The notes: generated by a model not told the origin, from the letters alone. DNA of 64,000 bases from Nostoc spongiaeforme FACHB-130 (GCF_014698475.1 NZ_JACJTB010000001.1:372001-436000), one strand, 5' to 3'. Counted from the first letter of the stretch, positions 8,770 through 18,423 are shown. Numbers and translations: made by a program.

Positions 8770-8831
8770 AGCACTTTGCTGTAGATAGAAAATAACTCCT
8801 TCACAAGACAAATGAAGGAGTTAAAGTGCTG
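8770..8831. terminator. Nested inverted repeat between the WD40 relic and the peptidase gene
   Basis: An outer stem pairs AGCACTTT with AAAGTGCT, and an inner stem pairs AACTCCTTC (8794-8802) with GAAGGAGTT (8814-8822). It lies about 70 bases downstream of the minus-strand gene that ends at 8903 and may end its transcript. A small structured RNA or MITE remnant is also possible. Confidence 0.45.
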
Positions 8832-8902
8832 TTTCGGTGATACTTTCAGGAGACTTGATGGAAGCTTTAACTACAGCAAAACATACTCAGCACTTGGCTA
8901 CA

Positions 8903-9565
8903 TCAGCTATTTTCTGCATGGAGAGCATTCAAAGCCAGTTCGGATGGATGAAGTGCGCCGTTACCTGTTTTGGCTGGTTCTAATCTGCGGAGTACAATCA
9001 TCCCACGAGAACGATTTGATGAGGAATCTTTATCTACGCAAGCAGTGTACATCCGTTGAATTGGACATTTCCAAAATCTTGTATATCGCTTGGGATTGGT
9101 ATCTGCAATGGTGACTTCTTGAGTTTGGGGGTCATAATCTGCTAGTAAAGAGAAATGACCACCTTCTAAACTGGGATTTTCATGAGCAATCCGAGTATTG
9201 AAGTTGAGAATGTGGACATCATTTTCATTACAAACAGCAGTTTCAACTTCGCGGATGAATGCTTCGAGTGTCAGACTCGGCTTATCAAAATGATCCATCC
9301 GAATTGATAAAGGTAATCCTTTTCTTTCTATATAGATTTTGCAGGTGTCGTAAGTTTCTGCTAAGGTCATACCATCATCTAAAACTGAGGCGATGGGCAA
9401 TTGGGTGGCATAGAAAATTTCATCGACAGTTGTTAAATATCCTAATGCAGTCAAAGCATAGGCGATCGCAGTAACATTACAACAATAGATAGGTTGTTGA
9501 AATTGATGTAGTTGAATTATTTCTAAGTCTCTTTTAGAAATCTGCCCTATGTTATCAATATCCAT
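8903..9565 (-). CDS. Phytochelatin synthase-like cysteine peptidase (C83 family)
   Basis: The 220-residue product has the order of a phytochelatin synthase catalytic domain: Gln-rich loop and Cys (QPIYCCNVTAIAYALTALGY, Cys28 aligned with the catalytic Cys), His (GGHFSLLADYD, His137) and Asp (IADTNPKRYTRFWKC, Asp155). Bacterial single-domain homologues mainly cleave glutathione to gamma-Glu-Cys rather than polymerise it. The family assignment comes from motif spacing. The position after the catalytic Cys is Cys instead of the common Gly, and the usual helical C-terminal sensor domain is absent. There is no visible signal peptide. Two 19-base direct repeats lie upstream of the start. Confidence 0.75.
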   Translation of the reverse strand: MDIDNIGQISKRDLEIIQLHQFQQPIYCCNVTAIAYALTALGYLTTVDEIFYATQLPIASVLDDGMTLAETYDTCKIYIERKGLPLSIRMDHFDKPSLTLEAFIREVETAVCNENDVHILNFNTRIAHENPSLEGGHFSLLADYDPQTQEVTIADTNPKRYTRFWKCPIQRMYTACVDKDSSSNRSRGMIVLRRLEPAKTGNGALHPSELALNALHAENS

Positions 9566-9697
9566 TTTTCGGACTCCTTTAAATAATATTAATGGGAAAA
9601 TTTTATTTTTGATTTATATTTAAGTTGTGGTTTTTATGCTTGATAATTTTAGTTTTTACGCTGATATATTCTCTATGTATTTGCGAAAACATTCAAG

Positions 9698-9747
9698 GAC
9701 AGTTAAGACATTTAAGAAATTAAATTGAGACAGTTAAGACATTTAAG
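9698..9747. promoter_or_regulatory. Two 19-base direct repeats upstream of the peptidase gene
   Basis: GACAGTTAAGACATTTAAG occurs at 9698-9716 and 9729-9747, exactly 31 bases apart, about three helical turns. The spacing places both copies on one face of the helix, as for tandem operator sites. They lie about 130-180 bases upstream of the minus-strand ATG at 9565. Confidence 0.4.
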
Positions 9748-9817
9748 GAAGATTAAGTGTGAGTTATGTATCAGCTAGTTCAGCAAAATACTGAATAATG
9801 GCATTATTTAAGTGGTC

Positions 9818-9850
9818 AGATCCCCGACTTCTTCAAGAAGTCGGGGATCT
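9818..9850. repeat. Dispersed hairpin (ATCCCCGACTTCT family), copy 2
   Basis: AGATCCCCGACTTCTT (9818-9833) and its exact complement (9835-9850) are separated by one base. It is the same element as 4172-4204. The remaining 9566-9971 gap is AT-rich with no further gene. Confidence 0.8.
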
Positions 9851-9971
9851 TGTCAACCAACTACCTATTTCTGAAGATGAGTAAACCTGTCGTCAGAGAG
9901 AAGTCAAGATTATCTGGGAATGATAGGAATATTTTGGTATGTTAGCGATCGCTGCTTAAAATTTAACTTTT

Positions 9972-10961
9972 ATGAATCGTTCCGCCTGCCTCATTTTCAA
10001 TCCAGTAGCGGGTCAAGGTAACCCAGAACAAGAACTATTAGAGATTCGCGCATTATTAGAACCAACTATTGATTTAGATATTCATTTCACAACGGAAGAA
10101 GTCGGTGCTGATCAATTGGCTTATGACGCAGTTCAGCGCGGAGTGGATGAAATTATCGCCTCTGGTGGTGATGGTACACTTTCAGCAGCAGCCGCCGCAG
10201 TCATTAATACAAATATTCCCTTTGGGATTATTTCACGGGGAACAGCCAATGCCTTTGCCAATGCTTTAGGTATTCCCGACACCATTGATGCAGCCTGTCA
10301 AACAATTTTACAAGGAGCGACTCGCAATGTAGATGTAGCTTATTGCAACGATCGCCCATTAATCTTACTAGCAGGTGTGGGATTTGAGGCGGAAACTGTA
10401 GAAAAAGCTAACCGAGAAGCAAAAAACCGCTTTGGAATTATTGCTTACATCTTGGCGGGACTCCAGCAATTACGGGAATTACAGAGTTTTGATGTTGAAA
10501 TTGAGACCGACGAAAAAATTATTAAAACCACAGCCGCAGCCGTCACAGTTGCTAATGCTGCACCGGCGACATCAGTTTTGGCACAAGGTCCGGGTGGAAT
10601 TATTTACGATGATGGATTACTCGATGTCACAATTGTAGCCCCTATCAGCAAAGCCGGAGCGATCGCTGCGACATATCATTTATTTCAAAGTGCGTCTTCG
10701 GGGAATGCAGTTGAACGGGATGATATCGGCTATCTCCGCGCCAAACAATTTAAAATCACCACTGAACCACCACAAAAAGTTGTCATAGATGGTGAGATAG
10801 TTGGCACAACACCAATAGAAGTCAAGTGTGTTCCAGCAGGTTTGCGGGTGTTTGTACCAACAGTGGAAGAAGTTGAACCCGCAGAAAAACTTGAGGGACT
10901 GCCAAATCTAGTCATTGAGTTGAAAAATCCCCCACCCAGCGAAGAAGAAACGGGAAGTTAA
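9972..10961 (+). CDS. Diacylglycerol kinase catalytic domain / YegS-like lipid kinase
   Basis: The 329-residue product starts MNRSACLIFNPVAGQG, the N-terminal motif of the DAGKc fold, and has the nucleotide-binding GGDGT (65-69) and the RGTANAFANALGI motif (89-101). A beta-sandwich C-terminal half follows, with the DGLLDVTIV and DGEIVGTTPIEVK strands. These enzymes phosphorylate a lipid such as diacylglycerol or sphingosine-like lipid with ATP at the membrane surface; the true substrate is not evident. The acidic C-terminal tail (NPPPSEEETGS) ends one base before a dispersed repeat. Start ATG follows an AT-rich leader without a clear ribosome binding site. Confidence 0.9.
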   Translation: MNRSACLIFNPVAGQGNPEQELLEIRALLEPTIDLDIHFTTEEVGADQLAYDAVQRGVDEIIASGGDGTLSAAAAAVINTNIPFGIISRGTANAFANALGIPDTIDAACQTILQGATRNVDVAYCNDRPLILLAGVGFEAETVEKANREAKNRFGIIAYILAGLQQLRELQSFDVEIETDEKIIKTTAAAVTVANAAPATSVLAQGPGGIIYDDGLLDVTIVAPISKAGAIAATYHLFQSASSGNAVERDDIGYLRAKQFKITTEPPQKVVIDGEIVGTTPIEVKCVPAGLRVFVPTVEEVEPAEKLEGLPNLVIELKNPPPSEEETGS

Positions 10962-10962
10962 A

Positions 10963-11085
10963 CCTGGATTTCTCACAAGAGAGAAATCCAGGGGTGTGGG
11001 AAGGGTGGGAGGTGTGGGAGGATGGTGAAGAAATCTTTCCCCCCACACTCCCCTCTCTCCCCACACTCCCCAAATTCGACACCCT
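10963..11085 (+). repeat. Dispersed hairpin plus polypurine element, copy 3
   Basis: It opens CCTGGATTTCTC, pairs with GAGAAATCCAGG, then runs GGTGTGGGAAGGG and CACACTCCC units. It starts one base after the stop of the lipid kinase gene, so the hairpin may act as its terminator. It matches copies at 1876-2037 and 4266-4413. Confidence 0.8.
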
Positions 11086-11141
11086 TACACCCAATCTCAA
11101 CGAATATCCTTTGTGCGTCAGTCTTGTAGGAGTAAAATGTT

Positions 11142-12692
11142 TTGAAGCTTGTTTCTGATCCAGCGATCGTCAAAAAAATTCAGAAGATGAACCAGCGTGT
11201 TCGCTGGGAAGATCCGTTAATTCAACGGCGTGGTATTGACCAAACTCAGTTAATGCTAGAAGATGGTCAAGCTGATAATCCTGAATTTTCGTTTTTGGTA
11301 GTCGGAGATAGCGGTTCAGGGAGACATGGTGGACAAAACCCCCAAAGACAAGTAGCGAAACTCACATTACCTCATCTTGATGACTGTCGCTTTATGCTGC
11401 ATACAGGGGATGTGATTTATTTAGTGGGTTCTAGTGAGTATTATCAGCAAAACTTTATTCGACCTTACAAAGAATATCTGGTTGGTGGTGATTTTCCTAA
11501 AAAAATTGCCTACGACAAGATGACTTTTCGTGTACCGATTTTGCCTGTACCGGGAAATCACGATTATTATGATTTACCCATAGTCTTGAACTTGCTATCA
11601 ATTACAACATTACCAATTCGCCGCTTATTGCGATCGCGCTTAGATTTAGATGTTGGTTTACATGGTTCAAGTACAGGCGAAGCTTACGCCAAAGCATTTC
11701 TTGATTATCTCTGTGCTTTGAAGTTTCCTGGCGATTTAGACCGACATTTAGACACATACTACACCGCCAACACTAAGACAGGTCGCTGTTTGTCCTACCA
11801 GCCAGGAAAATTTACTCGTCTGCCAAATCGTTACTATAGTTTTCGTTATGGTGGGATTGACTTCTTTGCCTTAGATTCCAATACCTTCAATGATCCGCCA
11901 TCACTTCCCCAAACCGCCGAAGGCGACGCACAACGGAGAATTTTAGAACAACGCCGCCAAGAATTTGAACAGGAAAAACAGCAAATTCTGGAATTATCCA
12001 GCAAGTTGAATCCAGATAATCCCCACGAAGCTGAATATTTAGATGATTTATACGTCAAGCTATCGCAAATTGAAGAACTGGTAGTTGATATTGACAAACA
12101 ATTAGCGCCGCAACAAGCAATCCATACTGACATAGAACAGTTGGAATGGCTAAAACAAAGGTTAATTGCATCTTGGCAAAATTCCCAAGTGCGGGGAAGG
12201 GTGGTGTATTTCCATCATCCTCCCTATGTTACGGAAGCAACTAAATGGCAACAAGCACAAACACTAGCAATCCGCACTCGCTTGCGTGAAGTATTCAACG
12301 CCGTAGCGGAAACAGTGGGTGATGTAACTCAAGGTCGTGCGGTAGTGGATTTGGTATTAAACGGCCATGCTCATTGTTTAGAATATCTGCAAACATATAA
12401 CACTGGACACGCAGACTCAGCGATTAACTGGATTGTGTGTGGTGGAAGTGGGTTTAGTTTGCGCCGACAACGAACTGAAGGCGCTGATTTAGTCGAGGGA
12501 AATCAATTAATTGCGCGATCGCATTTGTTTGTTGGTCGTAACGGTCATGGTTCGGAAAAACGCCGTCCTTACTCCTGCTTGCGAATTGATGTCACAGGCG
12601 AAGGCCGTCCTAAATTTATCGTCCGGCCTTTAGTCGCTGAATGGTATCAACGCCACTGGCACAATTATCAACTAGAACCTTTGGTGATTTAA
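11142..12692 (+). CDS. Calcineurin-like metallophosphoesterase
   Basis: The 516-residue product carries all metal-binding blocks of the calcineurin-like fold in order: VVGDSGSG (about 55-62), HTGDVIYL (about 87-94), PGNHDYYD (about 139-146), FHHPPY (about 356-361) and NGHAHC (about 406-411). A long charged insert (about 260-335, rich in Q, E and R) is likely a coiled coil between the GNHD and HHPP blocks. The TTG at 11142 has AGGAG 9 bases upstream; the next ATG (11187) would drop 15 residues. It has no signal peptide, so it is cytoplasmic. Substrate unknown. It shares strand with the lipid kinase but a repeat separates them. Confidence 0.88.
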   Translation: MKLVSDPAIVKKIQKMNQRVRWEDPLIQRRGIDQTQLMLEDGQADNPEFSFLVVGDSGSGRHGGQNPQRQVAKLTLPHLDDCRFMLHTGDVIYLVGSSEYYQQNFIRPYKEYLVGGDFPKKIAYDKMTFRVPILPVPGNHDYYDLPIVLNLLSITTLPIRRLLRSRLDLDVGLHGSSTGEAYAKAFLDYLCALKFPGDLDRHLDTYYTANTKTGRCLSYQPGKFTRLPNRYYSFRYGGIDFFALDSNTFNDPPSLPQTAEGDAQRRILEQRRQEFEQEKQQILELSSKLNPDNPHEAEYLDDLYVKLSQIEELVVDIDKQLAPQQAIHTDIEQLEWLKQRLIASWQNSQVRGRVVYFHHPPYVTEATKWQQAQTLAIRTRLREVFNAVAETVGDVTQGRAVVDLVLNGHAHCLEYLQTYNTGHADSAINWIVCGGSGFSLRRQRTEGADLVEGNQLIARSHLFVGRNGHGSEKRRPYSCLRIDVTGEGRPKFIVRPLVAEWYQRHWHNYQLEPLVI

Positions 12693-12774
12693 CTTGAATT
12701 TGACAGACCTCTCCCTCCCAACCTCCCTCTCCTAAAAGGTGCTACTGTGTACACACAAATCTTTTAGAGTTAGT

Positions 12775-12878
12775 CGATACATTCACAATGTCAGGCGATA
12801 CACTGGCAATGTCAGGCGATACACTGGCAATGTCAGGCAATACACTGGCAATGTCAGGCGATACATTCACAATGTCAA
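12775..12878. repeat. 21-base tandem repeat, five units
   Basis: Units of the form CGATACACTGGCAATGTCAGG repeat five times. The outer units carry CATTCACAA in place of CACTGGCAA. A plus-strand ORF across it gives a 7-residue repeat (RRYTGNV) but lacks protein-like flanks, so I treat it as noncoding. It is followed by TTTTGAC/TTTTGCC-type repeats (about 12898-12935). Confidence 0.75.
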
Positions 12879-13074
12879 TAAGGCAAAAATGAAGAATACC
12901 TTTGACTTTTGCCTTTTTACTTTTGACTTCTCCGCCTCCTATAAAACTACGACTTTCGGAAATAGGCTTTACCCCCTAAGAAAGTGTCAGTTAAAGAATT
13001 TGGTACTTAGCGTAGGAAGTAGCTAGTTGCTGACAAAGTAACTGGCGTTTATTGAGCATGAATGAGAAAATACT

Positions 13075-16000
13075 ATGCTTCAAATTGTCGAAAATTCTTT
13101 AGGATGGCATTGGCTGAATAATGGATTAGCAGCCATTACCGAAGTGCAAGAAATACTAACTCCAGAACAAGCATCATTGGTTTTTTCTGGGCCGAAATTT
13201 TTAGTTTCTTTGGTAGCTGGTGTCTTAATGGCGTTTGCTTTTCAACTGTTACTCACTAACTTTGCAGTCGCTTTCAGAATTTCTGCCACAGATGATGATT
13301 CATCTTCTAGTGATGATGAAAGCTTAGGGAGTACAATTCGCAAAGTAGAAAATAAAGTTGGAATTTGGGCATTAATTAGCGCCACAATTGCATTATTTAC
13401 TGCTTGTTTTTTGGCAGTAAAACTCAGTTTAATTGATAGTGCATTGTTAGGCGCAATTATTGGTGTAGTTATCTGGTCTGCTTACTTCTCAATTGTAGTT
13501 TGGTTTGGTTCATCAACAGTAGGTTCATTAATTGGTTCAGTTGCTAATACTGCTAATGCAGGAATGCAAGCATTGATGGGAACTGCGACTAGTGCTGTAG
13601 GTGCAAATTTGGCAAAACAGCAAATGGTTTCGACTGCGGAAGATATTACAGCCGCCGTTCGCCGAGAGTTAATTTCTGGTTTTGATGTTGATAATATAAA
13701 ATCTACACTGCAAAGTTCTTTGACTAATTTGCCAAAACCACAACTAGATTTACCAGATATTCGCAAACAATTTGATCAGATTTTTGGTGATATCGATTGG
13801 CAATCTCTACCTGAGAATTTCCCACAAAATTTTAATCGTCAAACTTTTGTTGGTTTAATTAGCGATCGCACCGATTTCTCAAAAGCTGATATTAATAAAA
13901 TCGCTGACCAATTAGAAGCAGCTTGGAACCAAAATTTAGCGCGGCGCAATCCAGCACAGCAAGTCATTAACTTGATTACATCGGCAACTCCCGAACAATT
14001 GCAATCAGATGAATTAGGCGATCGCTTGCAAGAATTAGTGACTGTTGGTGGTAACGGTAATGGTAGTAATGGCGGTATCAGCAAAGCCATTCAAACTGGT
14101 TTAACGGCTGCTTTACCAGTAGTTTTAGAACGGGTTGATGTCGCTGATATCGATGTAAAAAAAATCACCAATCAGTTACAAAAGCTCAAGGATAAAGTTC
14201 AAGATTTAGATATCGAAAACATATCTCATCAACTGCAAGAAACTATTGAAAAAACTACGCAAGGACGAGGTGGTTCATCTAATTCTCATTACCGTCAAGA
14301 TGTAGAAGATTACATTAAAAACTCTTTACCTTGGCACTTTAACCGCATCACTATTAAAGATGAATTCCGCGATGTGATTTATGATCCACAAGCAGATGCG
14401 GCAACTATGCGGCGGGAATTAGAAAGTTTCAACCAAGAAGAGTTTGCGAATTTACTCATCCGCCGCAGTGATATTAGTGAAGTTCGAGTTAAAGAAATTG
14501 CTCAACAAATGGAAGAAATTCGCCAAGAAGTGTTAACAACTTTGCAGCAGGCGGAAGTTAAAGATAAAAGTCAAGATTTGCGGAATCGCATTGAAAATTA
14601 TCTACGTTCGACTGATAAAAAAGAATTAACCTCTGAAACTGTTGAGCGAGATTTTGCTAATTTACTCACAGAATTAAACGCTGATTTTAGTGATTTAAAT
14701 GAACGCTTCCAAGGATTGACTCGTGATGTCTTGCTGCAAGTTTTACAGCAGCGTCAAGACTTTAGTGATGAAGAAGCTAATAATTTGCTGAATAACTTAG
14801 AAAGTGTCCGGGACTCTGTTTTAAATCAATTACAGGAACAAGCAACAACTCAAACTGAAAACTTACGCCAAAGAGTCGAAGATTATCTGCAAAATACTAA
14901 CAAGGAAGAATTAAGTCCTGGAGGTATTCGTCGTGATTTCAGCACTTTATTGCAAGACCCTCAAGCCGGATTTAACTTGCTGCGTCAACGTTTATCGCAG
15001 TTTGATCGTGATACTTTAGTTAGTCTGCTGTCTCAGCGTCAAGATTTGAATGAAGATGAAGTTAAGCAAATTATTGATCAGCTAGAATCAGTCAGAAATA
15101 ATATCTTGCAAACCCCGCAAGTGGTAGCAGATAAAGCTAAAAAACAGTACGAACAAACCACAACTCAAATTGCAGAATATCTCCGTAACACCAATTTAGA
15201 AGAACTCAACCCCGAAGCAATCCGCAAAGATTTAGAAAAATTGCTGGTTGATCCCAAAGAAGGAATTTCTGCAATGCGTAGTCGCTTGTCGCAAGTTGAC
15301 CGCGAAACCTTAGTTAAACTCGTTAGCCAACGGGGAGACTTAAGCGAAGAACAAGTAGAAGGGATCATTGACCAAGCACAAGAGGCGATTACTAACATTA
15401 TTAAAGCACCGCGCCGCTTGGCAAACCGTACTGTTCAGCAAGTAGTCGATTTTGAAAGAAATCTCGAAGATTACCTACGTCACACCAATAAAGAAGAACT
15501 CAACCCAGACAGCATTAAGCGTGATTTACAACTGCTGTTACGCGATCCCCGTACCGGAGTTAGTAACTTGAGCGATCGCTTATCTCAAGTTGACCGTTCT
15601 ACAATTGTGGCGTTACTATCCCAACGTGAGGATATTTCTGAAGAAGACGTTAACCGCATTGCTGATCAAATATTATCGGCGCGGGATGCAGTTGTGAAGC
15701 AATTCCGGCAGATTCAACAAGGTGTGCAATCAGCAACCGAAGGGGTGAGAAACAGAATTCGGAACTATCTCAATTCGTTGAATCGTCCTGAACTGGATTA
15801 TGAAGGGATCAGACATGATTTTGCCAAATTGTTTGATGACCCCCAAGCCGGATTTGAAGCCTTGCGCGATCGCTTGAGTCAATTTGACCGTGATACCTTA
15901 GTTGCAGTTCTCAGTTCACGAGAAGATATTTCCCAAGAAGACGCTAACCGCATTATCAACCAAATCGAATCCGCCCGCGATAGTGTCTTGCAACGCGCCG

Positions 16001-16194
16001 AACGCATTCAGCAAATCACCAAAGAACGTTTACACAGTATCCAACACCAAGTGAAAAAACAAGCCGAAGAAACCAAAAAAACCGTTGCTAACGCCGCTTG
16101 GTGGTTATTTGGGACAGCACTCACCTCTCTGGTTGCAAGTGCGATCGCTGGTGCTATGGCTGTAACAGGTTTTACTATCTCGGCTATCGGCTAG
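13075..16194 (+). CDS. Large membrane-anchored helical-repeat protein of unknown function
   Basis: The 1039-residue protein has three N-terminal hydrophobic segments (about 45-65, 98-118 and 123-145), a long soluble middle and a C-terminal hydrophobic segment (about 1003-1038, AAWWLFGTALTSLVASAIAG). The middle holds six repeats of about 99 residues between roughly 405 and 975, preceded by a half unit near 258. Each repeat reads like YLRNTNKEELNPE, RDL..LL.DP..G, LRDRLSQ.DRDTLV, LLSQREDISEEDV, IIDQIESARD. The last four units are the most alike, suggesting recent duplication. Predicted all-helical. I do not recognise the family. A scaffold or membrane-linked structural role fits the form but is a guess. 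Monocistronic. Confidence 0.8.
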   Translation: MLQIVENSLGWHWLNNGLAAITEVQEILTPEQASLVFSGPKFLVSLVAGVLMAFAFQLLLTNFAVAFRISATDDDSSSSDDESLGSTIRKVENKVGIWALISATIALFTACFLAVKLSLIDSALLGAIIGVVIWSAYFSIVVWFGSSTVGSLIGSVANTANAGMQALMGTATSAVGANLAKQQMVSTAEDITAAVRRELISGFDVDNIKSTLQSSLTNLPKPQLDLPDIRKQFDQIFGDIDWQSLPENFPQNFNRQTFVGLISDRTDFSKADINKIADQLEAAWNQNLARRNPAQQVINLITSATPEQLQSDELGDRLQELVTVGGNGNGSNGGISKAIQTGLTAALPVVLERVDVADIDVKKITNQLQKLKDKVQDLDIENISHQLQETIEKTTQGRGGSSNSHYRQDVEDYIKNSLPWHFNRITIKDEFRDVIYDPQADAATMRRELESFNQEEFANLLIRRSDISEVRVKEIAQQMEEIRQEVLTTLQQAEVKDKSQDLRNRIENYLRSTDKKELTSETVERDFANLLTELNADFSDLNERFQGLTRDVLLQVLQQRQDFSDEEANNLLNNLESVRDSVLNQLQEQATTQTENLRQRVEDYLQNTNKEELSPGGIRRDFSTLLQDPQAGFNLLRQRLSQFDRDTLVSLLSQRQDLNEDEVKQIIDQLESVRNNILQTPQVVADKAKKQYEQTTTQIAEYLRNTNLEELNPEAIRKDLEKLLVDPKEGISAMRSRLSQVDRETLVKLVSQRGDLSEEQVEGIIDQAQEAITNIIKAPRRLANRTVQQVVDFERNLEDYLRHTNKEELNPDSIKRDLQLLLRDPRTGVSNLSDRLSQVDRSTIVALLSQREDISEEDVNRIADQILSARDAVVKQFRQIQQGVQSATEGVRNRIRNYLNSLNRPELDYEGIRHDFAKLFDDPQAGFEALRDRLSQFDRDTLVAVLSSREDISQEDANRIINQIESARDSVLQRAERIQQITKERLHSIQHQVKKQAEETKKTVANAAWWLFGTALTSLVASAIAGAMAVTGFTISAIG

Positions 16195-16232
16195 GAGGCA
16201 GGAGGCAGAAGGCAGGAGGCAGGAGGAAAAGT
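16193..16232. repeat. GGAGGCA polypurine tandem repeat
   Basis: Heptamer-like units GGAGGCA and GAAGGCA run directly after the stop of the preceding gene. The complementary-strand type (CCTGCCTCCTG) recurs at about 58575-58608. The next bases (16238-16270) resemble a stretch at 51243-51275 (ATAGCAATCTTAAATGATTT). Confidence 0.6.
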
Positions 16233-16393
16233 CTTACTATGGCAATCCTAAATGATTTACAAAAATTTTTCTTCCTTGTCTACCCTGTCCTCCTTGTCTC
16301 CCTTATTTCTGTTGTTCACATATCAAATAAGATTGCTATATTCCTGGTATTCCAGCTTTCAAATAAAAACGAAAAAATGATTTTGGAGGGGGC

Positions 16394-16445
16394 TTGGGGG
16401 ACGCAACCGTCCCCCAATCGGGGGTTTGGGGGAGAATCCCCCAAA
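16394..16445. terminator. Two G/C-rich hairpins between convergent genes
   Basis: TTGGGGGACG (16394-16403) pairs with CGTCCCCCAA (16408-16417), and TTTGGGGG (16425-16432) pairs with CCCCCAAA (16438-16445). They lie between the convergent 13075-16194 gene and ftsH and can end transcription from both sides. Confidence 0.5.
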
Positions 16446-16485
16446 TCTTGTTCATAAAGACAACGCACCACCCAGATTTAATTAT

Positions 16486-18423
16486 TTAATTCAACACGGA
16501 TTGCATCAATGGTTTATCAGGTGAGACATTTCCTGAACGTAACCATTCTGACAGGTCTTCGGGGGCTTTGGCTTGTTTGAGGCGATCGCGCAAGTCTGAA
16601 CCTTCGAGAATTTCTCTTTGCAGTAGTTCTTGGGCGGTTTCTTCTAACAAGTCGCGGTTTTGTTGCAGAATGCTCAAAGCAATATGATGAGCGTTATCTA
16701 CTATTTGTTTGACTTCGTTATCAATTTCTTGGGCGACTTGGGGACTAATAGAACGGCGGGCGTTACCGTAACCATCCAGAAACTGCTGTTGGGTTTTCTC
16801 AAAGGCGACTGGCCCTAATTTATCGCTCATCCCATATAAGGTAACGTAACGTTCGGCTAAGTCGGTGGCTTTTTGAATATCGTCACTCGCGCCTGTGGAA
16901 ACTTTGCCAAAGACGATTTCTTCGGCGGAACGTCCACCCAGTAAGGTAGCAATGCGACCGCGAATTTCATCTTCAATCATTAAGAAGCGGTCTTCTTCGG
17001 GCATTTGAATGGTATAGCCCAACGCACCCACACCACGGGGAACTACGGATATTTTTTCGACTTTACCCGCCCCAGGCATCAACGCACCAATGATGGCGTG
17101 ACCAACTTCGTGATAAGCGACGGTCTTTTTCTCAGTTTCGTTCAGCACACGAGAGCGTTTTTCTAAACCTGCAACTACACGTTCGATCGCTTCGTTGAAA
17201 TCTGCCATAATCACGGCTGGGCGATTTTGCCTTGCGGCTAACAATGCGGCTTCGTTGACGAGGTTGGCTAAGTCTGCACCGGCAAAACCAGGAGTTCTGA
17301 TGGCGATGGTGGCGAGGTTAACATCATCCGCCAGTTTAACGTTACGTGCATGAACTTTGAGGATTGCTTCTCGACCAATTTTATCAGGGCGATCGACCAC
17401 AACTTGACGGTCAAAGCGACCAGGACGGCGCAAAGCGGGGTCTAGGACTTCGGGACGGTTGGTTGCAGCGATAATAATTACCCCGGTGTTGGCATCAAAG
17501 CCATCCATTTCGGTAAGCAATTGGTTGAGGGTTTGTTCCCGTTCATCGTTACCGCCGACAAAGCCACCCGCACCACCGCGAGATTTACCCAATGCGTCTA
17601 ATTCATCGATGAAGACGATACAAGGTGCTTGTTTTTTCGCTTGTTCAAACAAATCGCGGACACGTGCCGCACCTACACCAACGAATAATTCGATAAATTC
17701 GGAACCAGAGATGCTGAAGAAGGGAACACCAGCTTCCCCTGCGATCGCTTTTGCTAGTAATGTTTTACCTGTACCTGGAGGCCCAACTAACAACACACCT
17801 TTAGGAATTTTCGCGCCTAAGTTGGTGTATTTGGTCGCATTCTTCAGAAAATCGACAATTTCTTCGAGTTCGACTTTGGCTTCATCTACCCCAGCTACAT
17901 CGGGGAATTTTACCCCAGTGCTACCTTCAGAATAAATCCGGGCTTTGCTTTTACCAACAGTGAGTGCAGCCGGGCCACCACCTTGGCGATTAATTAAAAA
18001 GCCCCAAATCCCAAAGAAAATTAATGGTGGTGCAACCCAACTTAAGAGCGTGCCAATCCAAGCATTTTGGTCTGGAAGTGGTGCAGCAAATTCAACCTTA
18101 TTCTCGCGCAGAATTTTCGGTAAATCTAAATCTAAGGCTACAGGTGTGGTGGCAAAGACCTGTTCAGTAGTTTTATTATCGGGAGTTTGCCCTTTGAGCG
18201 TATACTCAATGCGATCGCCTCCTACCACAGCACGGTCTACTTTACCTTGCTGAACTAGTGCCACAAAGTCACTATAAGGCACTTGTGGCAATCGCGGCCC
18301 AAAGAAACTAGGAACAATAAAATTAAGCAGTAATAACAGAGTCAGTAGTATTAGTAAGCTACCACCAAACTGCCTCACTCTTGGCGGTTTGATTGGATTT
18401 TTGTTATTTTTTTCTACGGGCAT
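16486..18423 (-). CDS. ftsH: ATP-dependent zinc metalloprotease FtsH
   Basis: The 645-residue protein has a TM helix at about 21-39, a lumenal/periplasmic domain, TM2 at about 123-145, and an AAA+ module with Walker A GPPGTGKT (214-221), Walker B FIDEL (271-275) and second region of homology ([20 protein letters not shown], 320-339). The zinc protease motif HEVGH is at 438-442. It forms membrane hexamers that unfold and degrade damaged membrane proteins, including photosystem II D1 in cyanobacteria. Cyanobacteria carry about four FtsH paralogues; I cannot say which this is. Length and motifs are intact. Upstream lies a TTTTGCC-type repeat (about 18470-18510). Confidence 0.96.
   Translation of the reverse strand: MPVEKNNKNPIKPPRVRQFGGSLLILLTLLLLLNFIVPSFFGPRLPQVPYSDFVALVQQGKVDRAVVGGDRIEYTLKGQTPDNKTTEQVFATTPVALDLDLPKILRENKVEFAAPLPDQNAWIGTLLSWVAPPLIFFGIWGFLINRQGGGPAALTVGKSKARIYSEGSTGVKFPDVAGVDEAKVELEEIVDFLKNATKYTNLGAKIPKGVLLVGPPGTGKTLLAKAIAGEAGVPFFSISGSEFIELFVGVGAARVRDLFEQAKKQAPCIVFIDELDALGKSRGGAGGFVGGNDEREQTLNQLLTEMDGFDANTGVIIIAATNRPEVLDPALRRPGRFDRQVVVDRPDKIGREAILKVHARNVKLADDVNLATIAIRTPGFAGADLANLVNEAALLAARQNRPAVIMADFNEAIERVVAGLEKRSRVLNETEKKTVAYHEVGHAIIGALMPGAGKVEKISVVPRGVGALGYTIQMPEEDRFLMIEDEIRGRIATLLGGRSAEEIVFGKVSTGASDDIQKATDLAERYVTLYGMSDKLGPVAFEKTQQQFLDGYGNARRSISPQVAQEIDNEVKQIVDNAHHIALSILQQNRDLLEETAQELLQREILEGSDLRDRLKQAKAPEDLSEWLRSGNVSPDKPLMQSVLN

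Noticed and set aside
8812-9114. Plus-strand 100-residue ORF opposite the peptidase gene
   Set aside because: Runs across the nested hairpin and the 3' end of the minus-strand gene, which has a clear family motif set.
12775-12878. Possible CRISPR array
   Set aside because: Units are contiguous 21-mers without spacers, and no cas genes are present.
12739-13026. Plus-strand ORF with RRYTGNV repeats
   Set aside because: Translation of the 21-base array followed by a dispersed TTTTGAC repeat; no ribosome binding site and no recognisable domain.
17459-17935. Plus-strand 158-residue ORF inside ftsH
   Set aside because: Antisense shadow of the conserved AAA+ region.
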